From contig NC_007516.1 of the NCBI RefSeq assembly GCF_000012625.1, forward strand, positions 620,001-684,000: a DNA stretch of 64,000 bases, read 5' to 3'. The stretch is from Synechococcus sp. CC9605 (GTDB lineage Bacteria; Cyanobacteriota; Cyanobacteriia; PCC-6307; Cyanobiaceae). Position 1 is the first letter of the stretch. Each line of letters opens with the position of its first letter. Of the stretch, positions 36,321-45,794 are shown one piece after another. Position numbers and translations under genes: made by a program. The notes below the pieces were generated by a model. That model had not been told where the DNA came from. It saw only the letters and a list, made by a program, of their open reading frames with translations, and did not search any database.

Positions 36321-37202
36321 CTAGCTGCGTCCCACCACCATGGTGCCGATGCCGGCGTCGGTGAAGACCTCCAGCAGTAGGGCATGGGGAACCCGGCCAT
36401 CAATGATGTGGGCGGCTGACACGCCCTGGGCCAGGGCGCGGATGCAACATTCCGTTTTGGGCGTCATGCCCCCTGCGACCACGCCATCCTCGATCAGCTG
36501 TCGCGCCTCTGAAAGGCGCAGTTTGCGGATCAGCGAGTCGGGATCGTCCCTGTCCTCAAGGATGCCGGGGGTGTCGGTCAGCAGGATTAGTTTTTCGGCT
36601 TCCAGGGCTGCCGCCAGCTCTCCCGCCACCGTGTCGGCATTGATGTTGTGGGCTCGCCCGTCATCGGGGGTTGCGGCAACGCTGGAAATGACGGGCACAT
36701 ACCCCTTCTCCAGCAGCGGTTCGAGCACATCGGGATTGACGCGGGCAACATCTCCCACCAGCCCATGGCTGCCATTCCCCCAGGGGCGTGCCTCCACAAG
36801 ACTGCCGTCACTTCCGCTCAAACCAACCGCACGGGTGCCGAGCTGATTGAGGCCATTCACGATCTGTTTGTTGACGCGGCCCACTAGCACCATCTCCACC
36901 ACGTCCATGGTGTCGGCGTCGGTGACCCGCAGTCCGTCGCGGAATTCGGCGGGAATTTCCAGACGTTGCAGCCACTGGTTGATTTCGGGCCCGCCGCCGT
37001 GAACCACCACGGGTCGGACGCCGACGCAGGCCAGCAGAGCCAGGTCGCGAAAGACGGCAGACCGCAGCTCGGCATGGGCCATGGCGGCCCCGCCGTACTT
37101 GATCACGATGCGCCGACCGGCGAAGCTCTGGATGTAGGGGAGGGCTTCACTGAGCACCGACACCCTGAGGGCGTCGTCGTTGTGCTGGGTGGATTGGGCC
37201 AT
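36321..37202 (-). CDS. argB: Acetylglutamate kinase
   Basis: This 293-residue kinase catalyses the second and regulated step of arginine synthesis. Motifs: [14 protein letters not shown] (phosphate-binding Lys), [34 protein letters not shown], and [18 protein letters not shown]. In cyanobacteria, this enzyme is activated by PII. The N-terminal helix typical of arginine-sensitive hexameric forms ([20 protein letters not shown]) is present. It lies between the DUF3153 and DUF2854 genes with 3-nt gaps, so the three form an operon. Confidence 0.96.
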   Translation of the reverse strand: MAQSTQHNDDALRVSVLSEALPYIQSFAGRRIVIKYGGAAMAHAELRSAVFRDLALLACVGVRPVVVHGGGPEINQWLQRLEIPAEFRDGLRVTDADTMDVVEMVLVGRVNKQIVNGLNQLGTRAVGLSGSDGSLVEARPWGNGSHGLVGDVARVNPDVLEPLLEKGYVPVISSVAATPDDGRAHNINADTVAGELAAALEAEKLILLTDTPGILEDRDDPDSLIRKLRLSEARQLIEDGVVAGGMTPKTECCIRALAQGVSAAHIIDGRVPHALLLEVFTDAGIGTMVVGRS

Positions 37203-37205
37203 GGC

Positions 37206-37748
37206 TTAGGCCTCACCCGCTGGAAGCAGAACAACGTCCAGCCGTTGTTCATCCAGTTCCTTGAGTTCCGCTCGCATCCCCTTGGCGAAGAAACGCCCCA
37301 GCCGCTCCTGCCGCTCTTGCCAGCGTTCGAGGGGAACAGCTCCCAGCAGGAAACGCATCCGCAGGCCATAACCGCTCTCGGAATGCAGCTCTTCGATCTC
37401 TTCCAACTGCGGTGGGGTGTCTTCATCCCAGAGTTTGAGCGCTTCCAGCGACGACTCCAGGTGGGCCTTCTGGCCGTAGCGCCAGCGCGTCACATCGCCG
37501 AGCAACTTGCCCAGTTCTGGTGCCGCAGCTTCGCGTTCCTTTTGAAAAGTCTTGATCGGTGTCACCCGGATGGCGGGTGGCAGCTCCGACGATTTCAGGG
37601 CCAGCCCCCCCAACAGGATCGGGATTCCGTAGAAGATCGTGGGAAGGCTGAGGTTGGCGCTTCCGGTGGCGTAAGCGGTGGCACCGACCACGGTCAGCAC
37701 GCCTCCGGCGATGGTGACGAGGCTGCCGGGGGAGAAGAAATCCTTCAT
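37206..37748 (-). CDS. DUF2854 membrane protein
   Basis: This 180-residue protein has two N-terminal helices (GSLVTIAGGVLTVVGATAYA and TIFYGIPILLGGLALKSSEL) and a cytoplasmic Glu/Arg-rich domain (GDVTRWRYGQKAHLESSLEA). The pattern FYGIPILLGGLALK followed by a PP-rich turn is that of DUF2854, a cyanobacterial and plastid family of unknown role. It heads the argB operon; its ATG lies 69 nt from the divergent small gene. Confidence 0.72.
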   Translation of the reverse strand: MKDFFSPGSLVTIAGGVLTVVGATAYATGSANLSLPTIFYGIPILLGGLALKSSELPPAIRVTPIKTFQKEREAAAPELGKLLGDVTRWRYGQKAHLESSLEALKLWDEDTPPQLEEIEELHSESGYGLRMRFLLGAVPLERWQERQERLGRFFAKGMRAELKELDEQRLDVVLLPAGEA

Positions 37749-37817
37749 GAAGGCCTTGGCTTGATCGTCATTTTGACCTCTAGGCCATCAGGATGGAGAT
37801 CCACTGCCTCGAGCTAG

Positions 37818-38006
37818 ATGCCTGATCCATCGTCGACCGGCATGGATGATCTGCTCCAGCAGCTTGACCGTGATCGCAGCTGGTTGCTGCAGCAGATTGA
37901 TGGGGGCCGTTGGCCCGAGCTGAGGCTGGATCTTGCCGCCCTTGAAAGGGAGCTCGGGCAATTGATCACCCGAGCTTCAGAGCTCCAGGAGGAAGCGGGT
38001 AGCTAA
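37818..38006 (+). CDS. Small coiled-coil hypothetical protein, 62 aa
   Basis: This soluble protein is predicted to be mostly helix (DDLLQQLDRDRSWLLQQIDG, then LDLAALERELGQLITRASEL), with regular leucine spacing suggesting a coiled coil. The second ATG (MDDLLQQ) is an alternative start. It lies alone between the DUF2854 start and the ssb 3' end. Function unknown. Confidence 0.55.
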   Translation: MPDPSSTGMDDLLQQLDRDRSWLLQQIDGGRWPELRLDLAALERELGQLITRASELQEEAGS

Positions 38007-38035
38007 GCGACAAAGACCCGCAAGTGTCCTCTGAT

Positions 38036-38494
38036 TCAGAAGGGGATGTCGTCGGTGTCGGGCACGAGGGGCGCAGCATTCCAGCTGGCCGGTTCAGGCT
38101 CGTTCGCCACTGTGGTCGGCGCAGCCGCAGGGGCCTGGCGGCTGGGGGCCGGGGCTGAGGCGTTGCCGGAAGGAGCTGCACCCGTGGCTGCCGCGCCGAT
38201 CGGATGGAGCCGAGCCAGGGTGAATTCAGCCCTTTTTTCCTTCATGCCATCACCCCGGGGCATAGTGTTCATTCGCAGTCGACCTTCGATCAGCAGCCGC
38301 TGCCCGGTCTGCACACGGTTCTGCAACTCCTGGGCCAGGTTGCCCCAGCCCACCACTTTCAATTCACCTGGCGGATCACCCTCCCGAAGGGGGTCAAAGC
38401 GCACGACCATCTCCGCAATGGGAGTCTGGTTGTCCTGGGTGTATCGAACCGTCGGTGCGTCGATCACCTCCACTTCGAGCACGCAATGGTTCAT
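38036..38494 (-). CDS. ssb: Single-stranded DNA-binding protein
   Basis: This 152-residue protein has an OB-fold domain at residues ~1-105 (NHCVLEVEVIDAPTVRYTQD, FDPLREGDPPGELKVVGWGN, TGQRLLIEGRLRMNTMPRGD) and a Pro/Ala-rich linker. It ends in the acidic tip VPDTDDIPF that recruits partner proteins. The ATG giving MNHCVLEVEV fits the fold, although the frame is open upstream into cobK on the other strand. Only 29 nt separate it from the divergent cobK start. Confidence 0.93.
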   Translation of the reverse strand: MNHCVLEVEVIDAPTVRYTQDNQTPIAEMVVRFDPLREGDPPGELKVVGWGNLAQELQNRVQTGQRLLIEGRLRMNTMPRGDGMKEKRAEFTLARLHPIGAAATGAAPSGNASAPAPSRQAPAAAPTTVANEPEPASWNAAPLVPDTDDIPF

Positions 38495-38523
38495 GGCTTG
38501 AGCTGGTGTCGGAGCACATCCTG

Positions 38524-39315
38524 ATGCAAGGCCCCGCGAATGACCAGCGTCGTGTGCTGCTGCTGGCTGGAACCGGTGATGGGCCGCGCTTGGTGAGAGA
38601 GCTCTTCCGCCGCAATTGGCGTGTGAGTGTGAGTGTGGTGACGGCAACCGCAGCAAAGGCCTACGCGGGATCGCCTGTGGAGCACATCTCAATTGGAGCT
38701 CTGCAGGGCATTGGCGGAATCAAGGCAGCTCTGCATCAGGCCGGCCCATTCCGTTGGGTGGTGGATGCCACGCATCCTTTTGCGGCTCGCATCAGCCATG
38801 ACCTGGTCACAGCCTGTGCGGATCTCGACCAACCGCTGCTGCGTTATGAGCGTCGCTTTGAACCGCTTGGAGCTGCCTCTCTGGTGGCGGATGCCGAGGC
38901 ATTGGCCGCCCAGTCGCTGCAGGGCCAACGCCTGTTGCTGGCCATCGGAGGTCGTCATCTTCCAGTCTTAACTGCTGCTGTGCGCCGCGCCGGAGCCATC
39001 CCTTATGGCCGTGCGCTTCCCTCCCCCGATGGATTGCGCGCCGCCCTGCGGGCGGGGCTTCCCCCGGATCACCTGGCCGTGGTGCGTCCCCTGCAGGGTG
39101 AGGTTCCGGGGGCGATCGAGGAGGGCCTCTGCCGTCGCTGGGGCATCGACGTGGTGCTCTGCCGCCAGTCCGGTGGCGTGACGGAACAGCTTTGGCATCA
39201 GCTCACGACAGATCTTGGGCTGAGCTTGCTGCTGTTGCGGCGTCCTTCCCCCCCCGATGGGATGGATTGTGTGGAGGATGTGAGCAGCCTGATGGATCGG
39301 CTTGAGCGTGATTGA
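38524..39315 (+). CDS. cobK: Precorrin-6A reductase
   Basis: This 263-residue protein of the CobK/CbiJ family reduces precorrin-6A in the corrin pathway. It shows VLLLAGTGDGPRLVRELFRR, WVVDATHPFAARISHDLVTA, LLRYERRFEPLG and LLLAIGGRHLP, all family features. With cobO at 62.3 kb it supports cobalamin production, normal for marine Synechococcus. The ATG giving MQGPANDQRR was used. Its end overlaps the start of cutA. Confidence 0.88.
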   Translation: MQGPANDQRRVLLLAGTGDGPRLVRELFRRNWRVSVSVVTATAAKAYAGSPVEHISIGALQGIGGIKAALHQAGPFRWVVDATHPFAARISHDLVTACADLDQPLLRYERRFEPLGAASLVADAEALAAQSLQGQRLLLAIGGRHLPVLTAAVRRAGAIPYGRALPSPDGLRAALRAGLPPDHLAVVRPLQGEVPGAIEEGLCRRWGIDVVLCRQSGGVTEQLWHQLTTDLGLSLLLLRRPSPPDGMDCVEDVSSLMDRLERD

Positions 39316-39652
39316 AACGCGTAGGATTGTTATGGCCCTCACCACGGAAGCGAACGCTGAGCGCGCCCAACAGCTGGCTGAGGCCTTGTTGGAGCACCAT
39401 CTCGTGGCCTGTGTGTCCATCCACCCCGTTCAATCGTTCTATCGCTGGGAGGGGGAGCTGCAGGCGTCCCATGAGGTCCAACTGCTGATGAAGACTTCCG
39501 CCCAGCATGTGGATGCGCTGCGCTCGGCCGTCTTGGAGCTGCACAGCTACGACACCCCTGAGTGGTTGTGCTGGCCGGTGACGGCATCACCGGCCTATGG
39601 ATCCTGGGCAATCGCTGAGCTCAGTTCAGATGCGTCTCCGCCAGCTGCTTGA
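39308..39652 (+). CDS. cutA: CutA divalent-cation tolerance-type protein
   Basis: This 114-residue protein has the CutA signatures RIVMALTTEANAERAQQLAE, LVACVSIHPVQSFYRWEGEL, EVQLLMKTSAQHVDAL and HSYDTPEWLCWPV. It forms trimers with a ferredoxin-like fold; function in bacteria is unsettled, with copper tolerance suggested. A GTG start overlaps cobK by eight bases; a TTG two codons earlier is possible. The 3' end overlaps the convergent PfkB gene by 32 nt. Confidence 0.9.
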   Translation: MIETRRIVMALTTEANAERAQQLAEALLEHHLVACVSIHPVQSFYRWEGELQASHEVQLLMKTSAQHVDALRSAVLELHSYDTPEWLCWPVTASPAYGSWAIAELSSDASPPAA

Positions 39653-40637
39653 GGGAGACCTGGGAGCGGGCCCCCAGTTGGGTCACAATCTGGCCGGCGC
39701 AGAGGGCACCGAGCTCACCACAGCGCTCAAGAGATTCGCCATGGGTGAAGCCATGCAGAAATCCCCCGGCATAGAGGTCGCCTGCCCCCGTGGTGTCCAC
39801 CAGATCTCCCAGACCGAAGATGCCGACATCCCTGCGCTGGTCTCCACTCAGCACGACGGACCCCTGGGCACCACGGGTGATCGCAATCACTGAGCAGCAG
39901 CCGCGCACCCGCTCGAGGGCCTGGTCGAAATTGTCGGTCTCGTAGAGCGACTGAATTTCAACGTCATTTGCGAACAGCACATCGACGTGGCCATTCACCA
40001 GCTCAAGAAAACTCGCTCTGTGCCGATCCACACAGAAGCCATCGGAGAGGGAAAGAGCCACCTTGCCGCCTGCTTCACGGCAGGCTTCGGCGGCGGCGAT
40101 GAAGGCCCGTTTGGCAGCTGGACTGTCCCAGAGGTAGCCCTCCAGGTAAAGCACCTTGGCCTGCTTGACCATCGAGAGGTCGAGATCCTCGGGCTCCAGT
40201 TGGGTGGAAGCCCCCAGGAAGGTGCACATGGTGCGCTCGGCATCGGGCGTGACGTAAATCAGGCAGCGCGCTGTTGTGGCCCCACTGGTGGCTGCTGGGG
40301 TCTCAAAGCGTGCCCCAACGGCCCGGATGTCGTGGCTGAAAATGCTGCCGAGCTGGTCATCACGGACGCGGCCGATGAAACCAGCGCGTCCGCCGAGCTG
40401 GGCGATCCCCACCATGGTGTTGGCGACCGATCCGCCGGAGGTCTCGAGGCCAGTTCCACTGGCCTTGTAGAGAGCCTCAGCTTGTTGTTCATCGATCAGC
40501 GCCATGCCCCCTTTTTGGAGGCCGTGTTCAGCGATGAAACTGTCGTCCGTTTGCACCAGAACATCAACGATGGCGTTGCCGATGCCAACGACATCGAGAC
40601 TGCAGCAGTCGCTGGGGAAACGGGTCTCTGATGACAT
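39621..40637 (-). CDS. PfkB-family carbohydrate/nucleoside kinase (adenosine-kinase-like)
   Basis: This 338-residue ribokinase-fold enzyme shows DVVGIGNAIVDVLVQTDDSF, the GG motif in LETSGGSVANTMVGIAQLGG, and the C-terminal ATP/anion-hole signature VDTTGAGDLYAGGFLHGF with the catalytic Asp. The bulky lid and Ala/Thr-rich pocket resemble adenosine kinase-like members, but the substrate cannot be fixed. It follows purA on the same strand by 41 nt, which fits a purine role. Confidence 0.85.
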   Translation of the reverse strand: MSSETRFPSDCCSLDVVGIGNAIVDVLVQTDDSFIAEHGLQKGGMALIDEQQAEALYKASGTGLETSGGSVANTMVGIAQLGGRAGFIGRVRDDQLGSIFSHDIRAVGARFETPAATSGATTARCLIYVTPDAERTMCTFLGASTQLEPEDLDLSMVKQAKVLYLEGYLWDSPAAKRAFIAAAEACREAGGKVALSLSDGFCVDRHRASFLELVNGHVDVLFANDVEIQSLYETDNFDQALERVRGCCSVIAITRGAQGSVVLSGDQRRDVGIFGLGDLVDTTGAGDLYAGGFLHGFTHGESLERCGELGALCAGQIVTQLGARSQVSLKQLAETHLN

Positions 40638-40678
40638 CGGAGCGTGGAAAGCAGCCCCGAAGTATGAACCTCAGAGGC

Positions 40679-41998
40679 TCAGGCGCTCAATAGGGCCCTC
40701 TTGGGGCCATGGATCGGATCTTCAACAACGATGGTCTGATCACGGCTGGCCCCCAGAGAGACAATGGCGATCGGCACTTCCATCAGGTCGGCGAGGAAGC
40801 GCAGGTAATCCATGGCCGGTTTGGGGAGATCCTCAAGGCTGCGGCATTCTTCGGTGGAGCACTGCCAGCCAGGCAGCGTTTCGAAGATGGGTTTGCACTG
40901 GGCGAAATCATCAGCACTGCTGGGGAAGTGCTCGATTCGTTCGCCGTTGAGTTCATAGGCCACGCAGACCTGAATTTCGTCCAGTTCGTCCAGCACATCC
41001 AGCTTGGTCACGGCCAGACAGTCCAAGCCGTTGACCTGCACGGCGTAGCGACCGATCACGCCGTCAAACCAGCCACAGCGCCTTTGGCGGCCAGTGGTGG
41101 TGCCGAATTCACCACCGCGTTCCGTGAGCTGGTCATTCAGGCTGCCGCTTAGCTCGGTGGGGAAGGGGCCTTCACCCACGCGGGTGGTGTAAGCCTTGGC
41201 GACGCCAATGACGCGGTCGATCAGGGTTGGGCCGACGCCTGCACCGATGCAGGCACCGCCGGAAACGGGATTGGAAGAGGTGACGTAGGGGTAGGTGCCG
41301 TGGTCCAGGTCCAACAGCGTTCCCTGGGCACCTTCGAACAGGATGTTCTTGCGATCTCGCGCTGCCTGATGAATCGTCTGGGTGCACTCCACCACGTGGG
41401 GGGCGAGGCGCTTTCCGTATCCCAGATATTCCTGGATGACGTCTTCGGCGTTCAGGGGCGCAACGCCATAGATGGTTTGAAGAAGTTCGTTCTTCTCCTG
41501 AAGTGGGCCTTCAAGGCGATCCCGCAGCCGCTGTTCGTCCAGCAGGTCGATCACACGGATGCCGCTGCGCTGGGACTTGTCGGCGTAGGTGGGTCCGATC
41601 CCCCGGCCTGTGGTTCCGATCCGTCGCGCTCCCCGCTGCTTCTCCATGGCCTGGTCGAGCAGGCGGTGGTAAGGCATCGTCACGTGGGCCGTGGATGCCA
41701 AGCGAAGCCCTGAAATATCAATGTCGTTGGCGATGAGCATGTCCAGCTCACCGAGCATCACCTTGGGATCCACCACCGTGCCGGATCCGATCAGGCAGAT
41801 CGTGTCGGGATAAAGGATTCCGGAGGGAATCAGGTGCAGCTTGAGCACACGATCATCGACAACAATCGTGTGGCCTGCATTCACACCACCCTGATAGCGA
41901 ACCACTACATCGGCGGATCGGCTCAGGAGATCGGTGATCTTTCCTTTTCCCTCGTCACCCCACTGCGCTCCGATGACGACAACGTTGGCCAAGAACAC
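40679..41998 (-). CDS. purA: Adenylosuccinate synthetase
   Basis: This 439-residue GTP-dependent enzyme makes adenylosuccinate from IMP and aspartate. Visible motifs: [20 protein letters not shown] (P-loop), [70 protein letters not shown], and [13 protein letters not shown] near the end. The start gives [10 protein letters not shown]; starting two codons later (TTG) would be closer to the usual MANVVVIG. It is upstream of the PfkB kinase. Confidence 0.97.
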
Positions 41999-42083
41999 GG
42001 CGGCCCGAAGCCGCAGATCTGCACAATCCGCGAGTATCTCAGATCTCGGGTGGCCTCGTCAAAACTGAGTTTGTCTCAGGGGC

Positions 42084-42509
42084 TCAGCTGCCCCGGACAA
42101 CTGATTTCTCAGCCTTGTTGAGTTCCTTGGCGATGCGGTCGTGCAGCGCTTCTGGAAGGGGGCGATTGGCGTAGGAGGCGTAGTGACCAGCCAGCGAATT
42201 GAGCGCGGTCTGCATCGTGGTGAAGGAGCTGAGTCCGTTCACACGGGGCTGGGGCCGATAACGGGACATGTAGTCGTTGATCAGGGCCCGCGCGTCGGCT
42301 TCAGCTTCCGCGTGGGTGGGATCGTCCTGAGGCAGGTCGATCACCGTCAGCAACGTGCGGGAGACCGCCACGGTGTCTTCCACGTAGTCGCCGCTCAGAC
42401 GAGCTTCAGCGTCTCCACTGCAGGCCGTCAGCAGGAGGCATAACCCGAGGCCAAGGGCTACAGCAGCCCGGCTGAGGGGGCGAAGCAGGCGTGTCAGTGC
42501 GGAGAGCAT
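42084..42509 (-). CDS. psb27: Photosystem II assembly/repair lipoprotein Psb27
   Basis: This 141-residue protein starts with a lipoprotein signal (ALGLGLCLLLTACSG, lipobox Cys ~30). The mature four-helix part contains GDYVEDTVAVSRTLLTVIDL, AEADARALINDYMSRYRPQP and SFTTMQTALNSLAGHYASY, all typical of Psb27. It binds CP43 on the lumenal side while the manganese cluster is built. It lies between proS and purA on the same strand. Confidence 0.93.
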   Translation of the reverse strand: MLSALTRLLRPLSRAAVALGLGLCLLLTACSGDAEARLSGDYVEDTVAVSRTLLTVIDLPQDDPTHAEAEADARALINDYMSRYRPQPRVNGLSSFTTMQTALNSLAGHYASYANRPLPEALHDRIAKELNKAEKSVVRGS

Positions 42510-42533
42510 GAAACCCTTAAGAGTCGTTCGATT

Positions 42534-44315
42534 TTAGGGGTGGAGTGCCTTGATCAGGCAGCTCACAGCCTCAGCGTGGGGAAGCTTCCGCACCTCGCGG
42601 CTGCTGCGGCGCACCAGTTCAACGATGCCCTCGCTGGCGTCGCGTCCCACCACGATTCTCCAAGGGATGCCGATCAGATCCGCGTCTTTGAACTTGACGC
42701 CGGCTCGTTCTTTGCGGTCGTCGAGGAGCACATCGACGTCAGCAGCTTGAAGCTCCGCATAGAGCGCTTCCCCCAGCTGGCCCTGGGTGTCGTCCTGGAT
42801 GTTGGCAACAACCACGATGGCTTCAAAGGGGGCGATGGCGGTCGGCCAGCAGATGCCGCTGTCGTCGTGGTGCTGTTCGACGGCCGCTTGCGCCAGCCTG
42901 GAAACGCCGATTCCGTAGCAACCCATCCAGAACGGTTCGGTTTTGCCGTTCTCGTTGGTGAAACCGCTCTCCATGGCCTCGGAATATTTCCGGCCCAACT
43001 GAAAAATGTGGCCGACTTCGATGCCTCTTTTTTCCGTCAGTCGTGATTCCAGGTTGTGTTGGCAGACGTCGCCTGCCCGTGCATTACGCAGATCCAGGGT
43101 GGTCGGCTTCTGCTCGATGGCTGTCCAGCTGGTGTTGAAGCGGTGCAGATCGGGCTGGTTGGCGCCACAGATGAAGCTGCCGAGTTCGCTGGCGGTTTCA
43201 TCCGCCAGACGTAGGAACGTTGGCTGCCAGGTCTTGGCTCCCTTCAGAACGTCATCCGAGAGGTCGGGCCCGATCGATCCAAAGGGGATCGGATCAATCT
43301 GCTGACGGTTGGTGTAGTCGGGTGTGATCGGGCGGCAATCGAGAACACCTTTGTTGAGGGTTCGGCTGACGGCGTTCACAACCTTGGTGGGGTTGAGCTC
43401 CTGGTCACCACGGAGGCTCACCAGCAGCGGTTGGAGGGTCTCATCGTCCAGGGTCGCCACGAACAGCAGCACCTTCACCACCTGGCTCGGATCCCAGCAT
43501 TTGGTGTCGCAGAGGCTCTCGATGCTGCCCAACCCAGGGGTTGGAATCGATTCCTCCGGGCCGTCGGGGAGAGGGGATGCGGCGGATGGGATCGAAACAG
43601 CCTTCTCTAGGTTGGCGGCGTATTGGCCGTCATCGCTGATCAGGATTAGGTCTTCCCCGGCATCCGCCGTCACCATGAACTCCTGGGAGGCGGCACCGCC
43701 GATCGCTCCGCTGTCGGCATCAACAGGGACGGCATCCAGGCCACAACGTTCAAAGATGCGGCGGTAGGCCTGGTCCATAGCGCCGTAGGTCTCGCGAAGA
43801 TCCGCTTCGCTGGCATGGAAGGAATACGCATCCTTCATAATAAATTCGCGGCCCCGCATCAGGCCAAAGCGGGGACGGATCTCATCGCGAAATTTGGTCT
43901 GGATCTGATAAAGGTTCACGGGAAGCTGCCTGTATGACCTCAGCAGCTCGCCCGCCAGGCTGGTGATCACCTCTTCGTGGGTTGGTCCAAGCCCCAACTC
44001 TCTGCCCTGGCGGTCTTCGAGGTGAAACATGATCCCCTCGCCAGCGGTGTAGCCCTGCCAGCGCCCGCTTTTCTGCCAGAGCTCAGCGGGATGCAGCTGC
44101 GGCAGCAGGGTTTCCTGAGCGCCGGCGCGGTTCATCTCCTCGCGCACCACAGCGGTGATCTTTTGCAGCACCCTCCACATCAAGGGGAGATAGGCGTAGA
44201 TACCTGATCCAACGCGACGGATATACCCGGCCCTGAGAAGCAACTGATGCGAGGTGATCTCCGCTTCGGCGGGAACATCCCGAAGCGTCACCAGCAGCAG
44301 GCGGGAGACGCGCAT
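42534..44315 (-). CDS. proS: Prolyl-tRNA synthetase (bacterial type with editing insert)
   Basis: This 593-residue class II synthetase shows motif 2 (KFRDEIRPRFGLMRGREFIM), motif 3 (GCYGIGVSRLAQAAVEQHHD), the early YAYLPLMWRVLQKI and LGPTHEEV. Residues ~230-390 hold the INS editing domain that clears Ala-tRNA(Pro). An anticodon-binding domain follows (IVVVANIQDDTQGQLGEALY). The second ATG (MRVSRLLLVTL) is preferred to one four codons upstream. It is divergent from the 154-residue gene. Confidence 0.95.
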   Translation of the reverse strand: MRVSRLLLVTLRDVPAEAEITSHQLLLRAGYIRRVGSGIYAYLPLMWRVLQKITAVVREEMNRAGAQETLLPQLHPAELWQKSGRWQGYTAGEGIMFHLEDRQGRELGLGPTHEEVITSLAGELLRSYRQLPVNLYQIQTKFRDEIRPRFGLMRGREFIMKDAYSFHASEADLRETYGAMDQAYRRIFERCGLDAVPVDADSGAIGGAASQEFMVTADAGEDLILISDDGQYAANLEKAVSIPSAASPLPDGPEESIPTPGLGSIESLCDTKCWDPSQVVKVLLFVATLDDETLQPLLVSLRGDQELNPTKVVNAVSRTLNKGVLDCRPITPDYTNRQQIDPIPFGSIGPDLSDDVLKGAKTWQPTFLRLADETASELGSFICGANQPDLHRFNTSWTAIEQKPTTLDLRNARAGDVCQHNLESRLTEKRGIEVGHIFQLGRKYSEAMESGFTNENGKTEPFWMGCYGIGVSRLAQAAVEQHHDDSGICWPTAIAPFEAIVVVANIQDDTQGQLGEALYAELQAADVDVLLDDRKERAGVKFKDADLIGIPWRIVVGRDASEGIVELVRRSSREVRKLPHAEAVSCLIKALHP

Positions 44316-44462
44316 CAATCGCAACAAACTGGGATTCGGAAGTTATCACCGCTTAGGAAGCATGCCGATCGCGGAAGTGTCTGTTTTGCTGGAATTCCTC
44401 TGTGCGCCCTGAGTCTCGGCTGCTACCGTCCAGCTCAATCCAGCCTGTCCTAGGCCCGTCTC

Positions 44463-44927
44463 ATGTTTCCTCGGTCCGTTGAATCTGTGGCGACAAGCGT
44501 TCAACAAGCGACCGAACTTTCCATGGATCCGGCTCCCGCATCGGCTCAAGCTGAGGCCCTGGTGGGAATTGACGACGTTCAGAAATCCTTGAACCGCTCC
44601 CGCGCTTCGGTGTATCGCTACACCAACACAGACCCTCGCAACCTCAACCCTCCGTTCAATCCCCGCAAGCTGAATCCGGAGTACCGCAGCGATCAGAAAG
44701 ATCCGCTGATGTTCCACCCCAACGAGGTGGCGCGCTTCGCCAAGGATGTTCTACGCATCAAGGAAGTCACCGTTGAAGTGCTTAATTCCCCTTCAACGGC
44801 GACGCAGCAAATCCTGGGATCGATCCTTGAGGAGCTTCGACTGATCCGAACCCATCTCGAGGTAAGTGGGGCATCACCCTCTGACCTGAGTGCACTTCTT
44901 GACCAGCAGGATCGGCCCGCCGCTTAA
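44463..44927 (+). CDS. Conserved hypothetical protein with HTH-like segment, 154 aa
   Basis: This soluble protein contains EALVGIDDVQKSLNRSRASV followed by YRYTNTDPRNLNPPFNPRKL. That reads like a MerR/excisionase-type winged helix: a 'helix-turn-SRASVYRY' motif followed by a proline-rich strand. Two helical segments follow (FHPNEVARFAKDVLRIKEV and ATQQILGSILEELRLIRTHL). DNA binding is inferred from these features only. Starts are ambiguous among two ATGs. It is unlinked to known operons. Confidence 0.62.
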   Translation: MFPRSVESVATSVQQATELSMDPAPASAQAEALVGIDDVQKSLNRSRASVYRYTNTDPRNLNPPFNPRKLNPEYRSDQKDPLMFHPNEVARFAKDVLRIKEVTVEVLNSPSTATQQILGSILEELRLIRTHLEVSGASPSDLSALLDQQDRPAA

Positions 44928-44977
44928 TGAGTGGTGCGTCCTGCTTTTGGCAGTGACAGAATGAATTCAACAACCCT

Positions 44978-45274
44978 GTGATCGAAGGGAGGGGCTTTGC
45001 CGCTCCCAGCTTTATGAACTCAGATGTTCCCCACCCGTCTCACGGTGACGCCATGGCGTCTTCGGAGGCGGATGAGCCGTTTAGTCGTCGCTCCTCGTTG
45101 ACGGCCATCAAAGGACTGCTGATTGCTGTTGTCAGTTTCAGTGCTCCTCTTGTGGCTGTGATCACGGATCGAACCTTCCCTTCTCCGCGACTGATCCCCA
45201 CCGCCTCGGATCGGCATGGATCTCCATCAGCTCCCCCCGTCACCTTCGCCAGGCTTGGTGAATCTCATCGTTGA
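44978..45274 (+). CDS. Possible single-span membrane protein
   Basis: This frame of at most 98 residues has one hydrophobic segment (AIKGLLIAVVSFSAPLVAVI) flanked by charged sequence. An internal ATG (MNSDVPHPSHGD) or a later one may be the real start. Its last 59 nt overlap the start of the second ppa in another frame, which lowers the chance that the full length is real. The TM part alone looks plausible. Confidence 0.4.
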   Translation: MIEGRGFAAPSFMNSDVPHPSHGDAMASSEADEPFSRRSSLTAIKGLLIAVVSFSAPLVAVITDRTFPSPRLIPTASDRHGSPSAPPVTFARLGESHR

Positions 45275-45725
45275 GATTCCGGCAGGAAGCAGAAACAAAT
45301 ACGAATATTCCGCCGAAGCTGGCGTGATGGTTCTCGACCGGGTGATGCACTCCTCAGTGCGTTACCCCTTTGATTACGGCTTCATCCCCAATACGTTGGC
45401 GGAGGATGGATCTCCCCTCGACGCCATGGTGATCATGGCCGAACCCACCTTCGCTGGTTGCCTGATCAAGGCTCGCCCCATCGGCGTGTTGGACCTCCAC
45501 GACCGGGATGTTTACGACGGGAAGATTCTCTGTGTCCCAGACGCAGACCCCCGTCAGGATGAAATTCGCAGCATTCGTCAGATCGCCGCATCCCAGCTGG
45601 AGGAAGTTGCGGAATTTTTCAGGACCTACCGCACGTTGCAGGGCAGCGTCGTGTCGATTGATGGATGGCGCGACCTCGATGCGGTTCAGCCGTTGCTTGA
45701 TTCCTGCATCAATGCAGCCGATTGA
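45216..45725 (+). CDS. ppa: Inorganic pyrophosphatase, family I (second copy, DGSPLD variant)
   Basis: This 169-residue protein is the more typical bacterial-length copy: IVEIPAGSRNKYEYSAEAGV, DRVMHSSVRYPFDYGFIPNT, then AEDGSPLDAMVIM. In the metal motif D-G-D-P-x-D the middle Asp is Ser (residue ~66). In E. coli PPase that Asp (D67) is the proposed general base. The other acidic residues (Asp64, Asp69, and GKILCVPDADPRQ) remain. Activity must come from another base or be reduced, unless this change is normal in the group. It follows the doubtful membrane ORF. Confidence 0.9.
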   Translation: MDLHQLPPSPSPGLVNLIVEIPAGSRNKYEYSAEAGVMVLDRVMHSSVRYPFDYGFIPNTLAEDGSPLDAMVIMAEPTFAGCLIKARPIGVLDLHDRDVYDGKILCVPDADPRQDEIRSIRQIAASQLEEVAEFFRTYRTLQGSVVSIDGWRDLDAVQPLLDSCINAAD

Positions 45726-45794
45726 TCTCAGGGAAGAGCCCCTTGATCAGGCCGGATGCTTGTAGGTTGGTTCGCACTGAGATTTGCGGAACCC

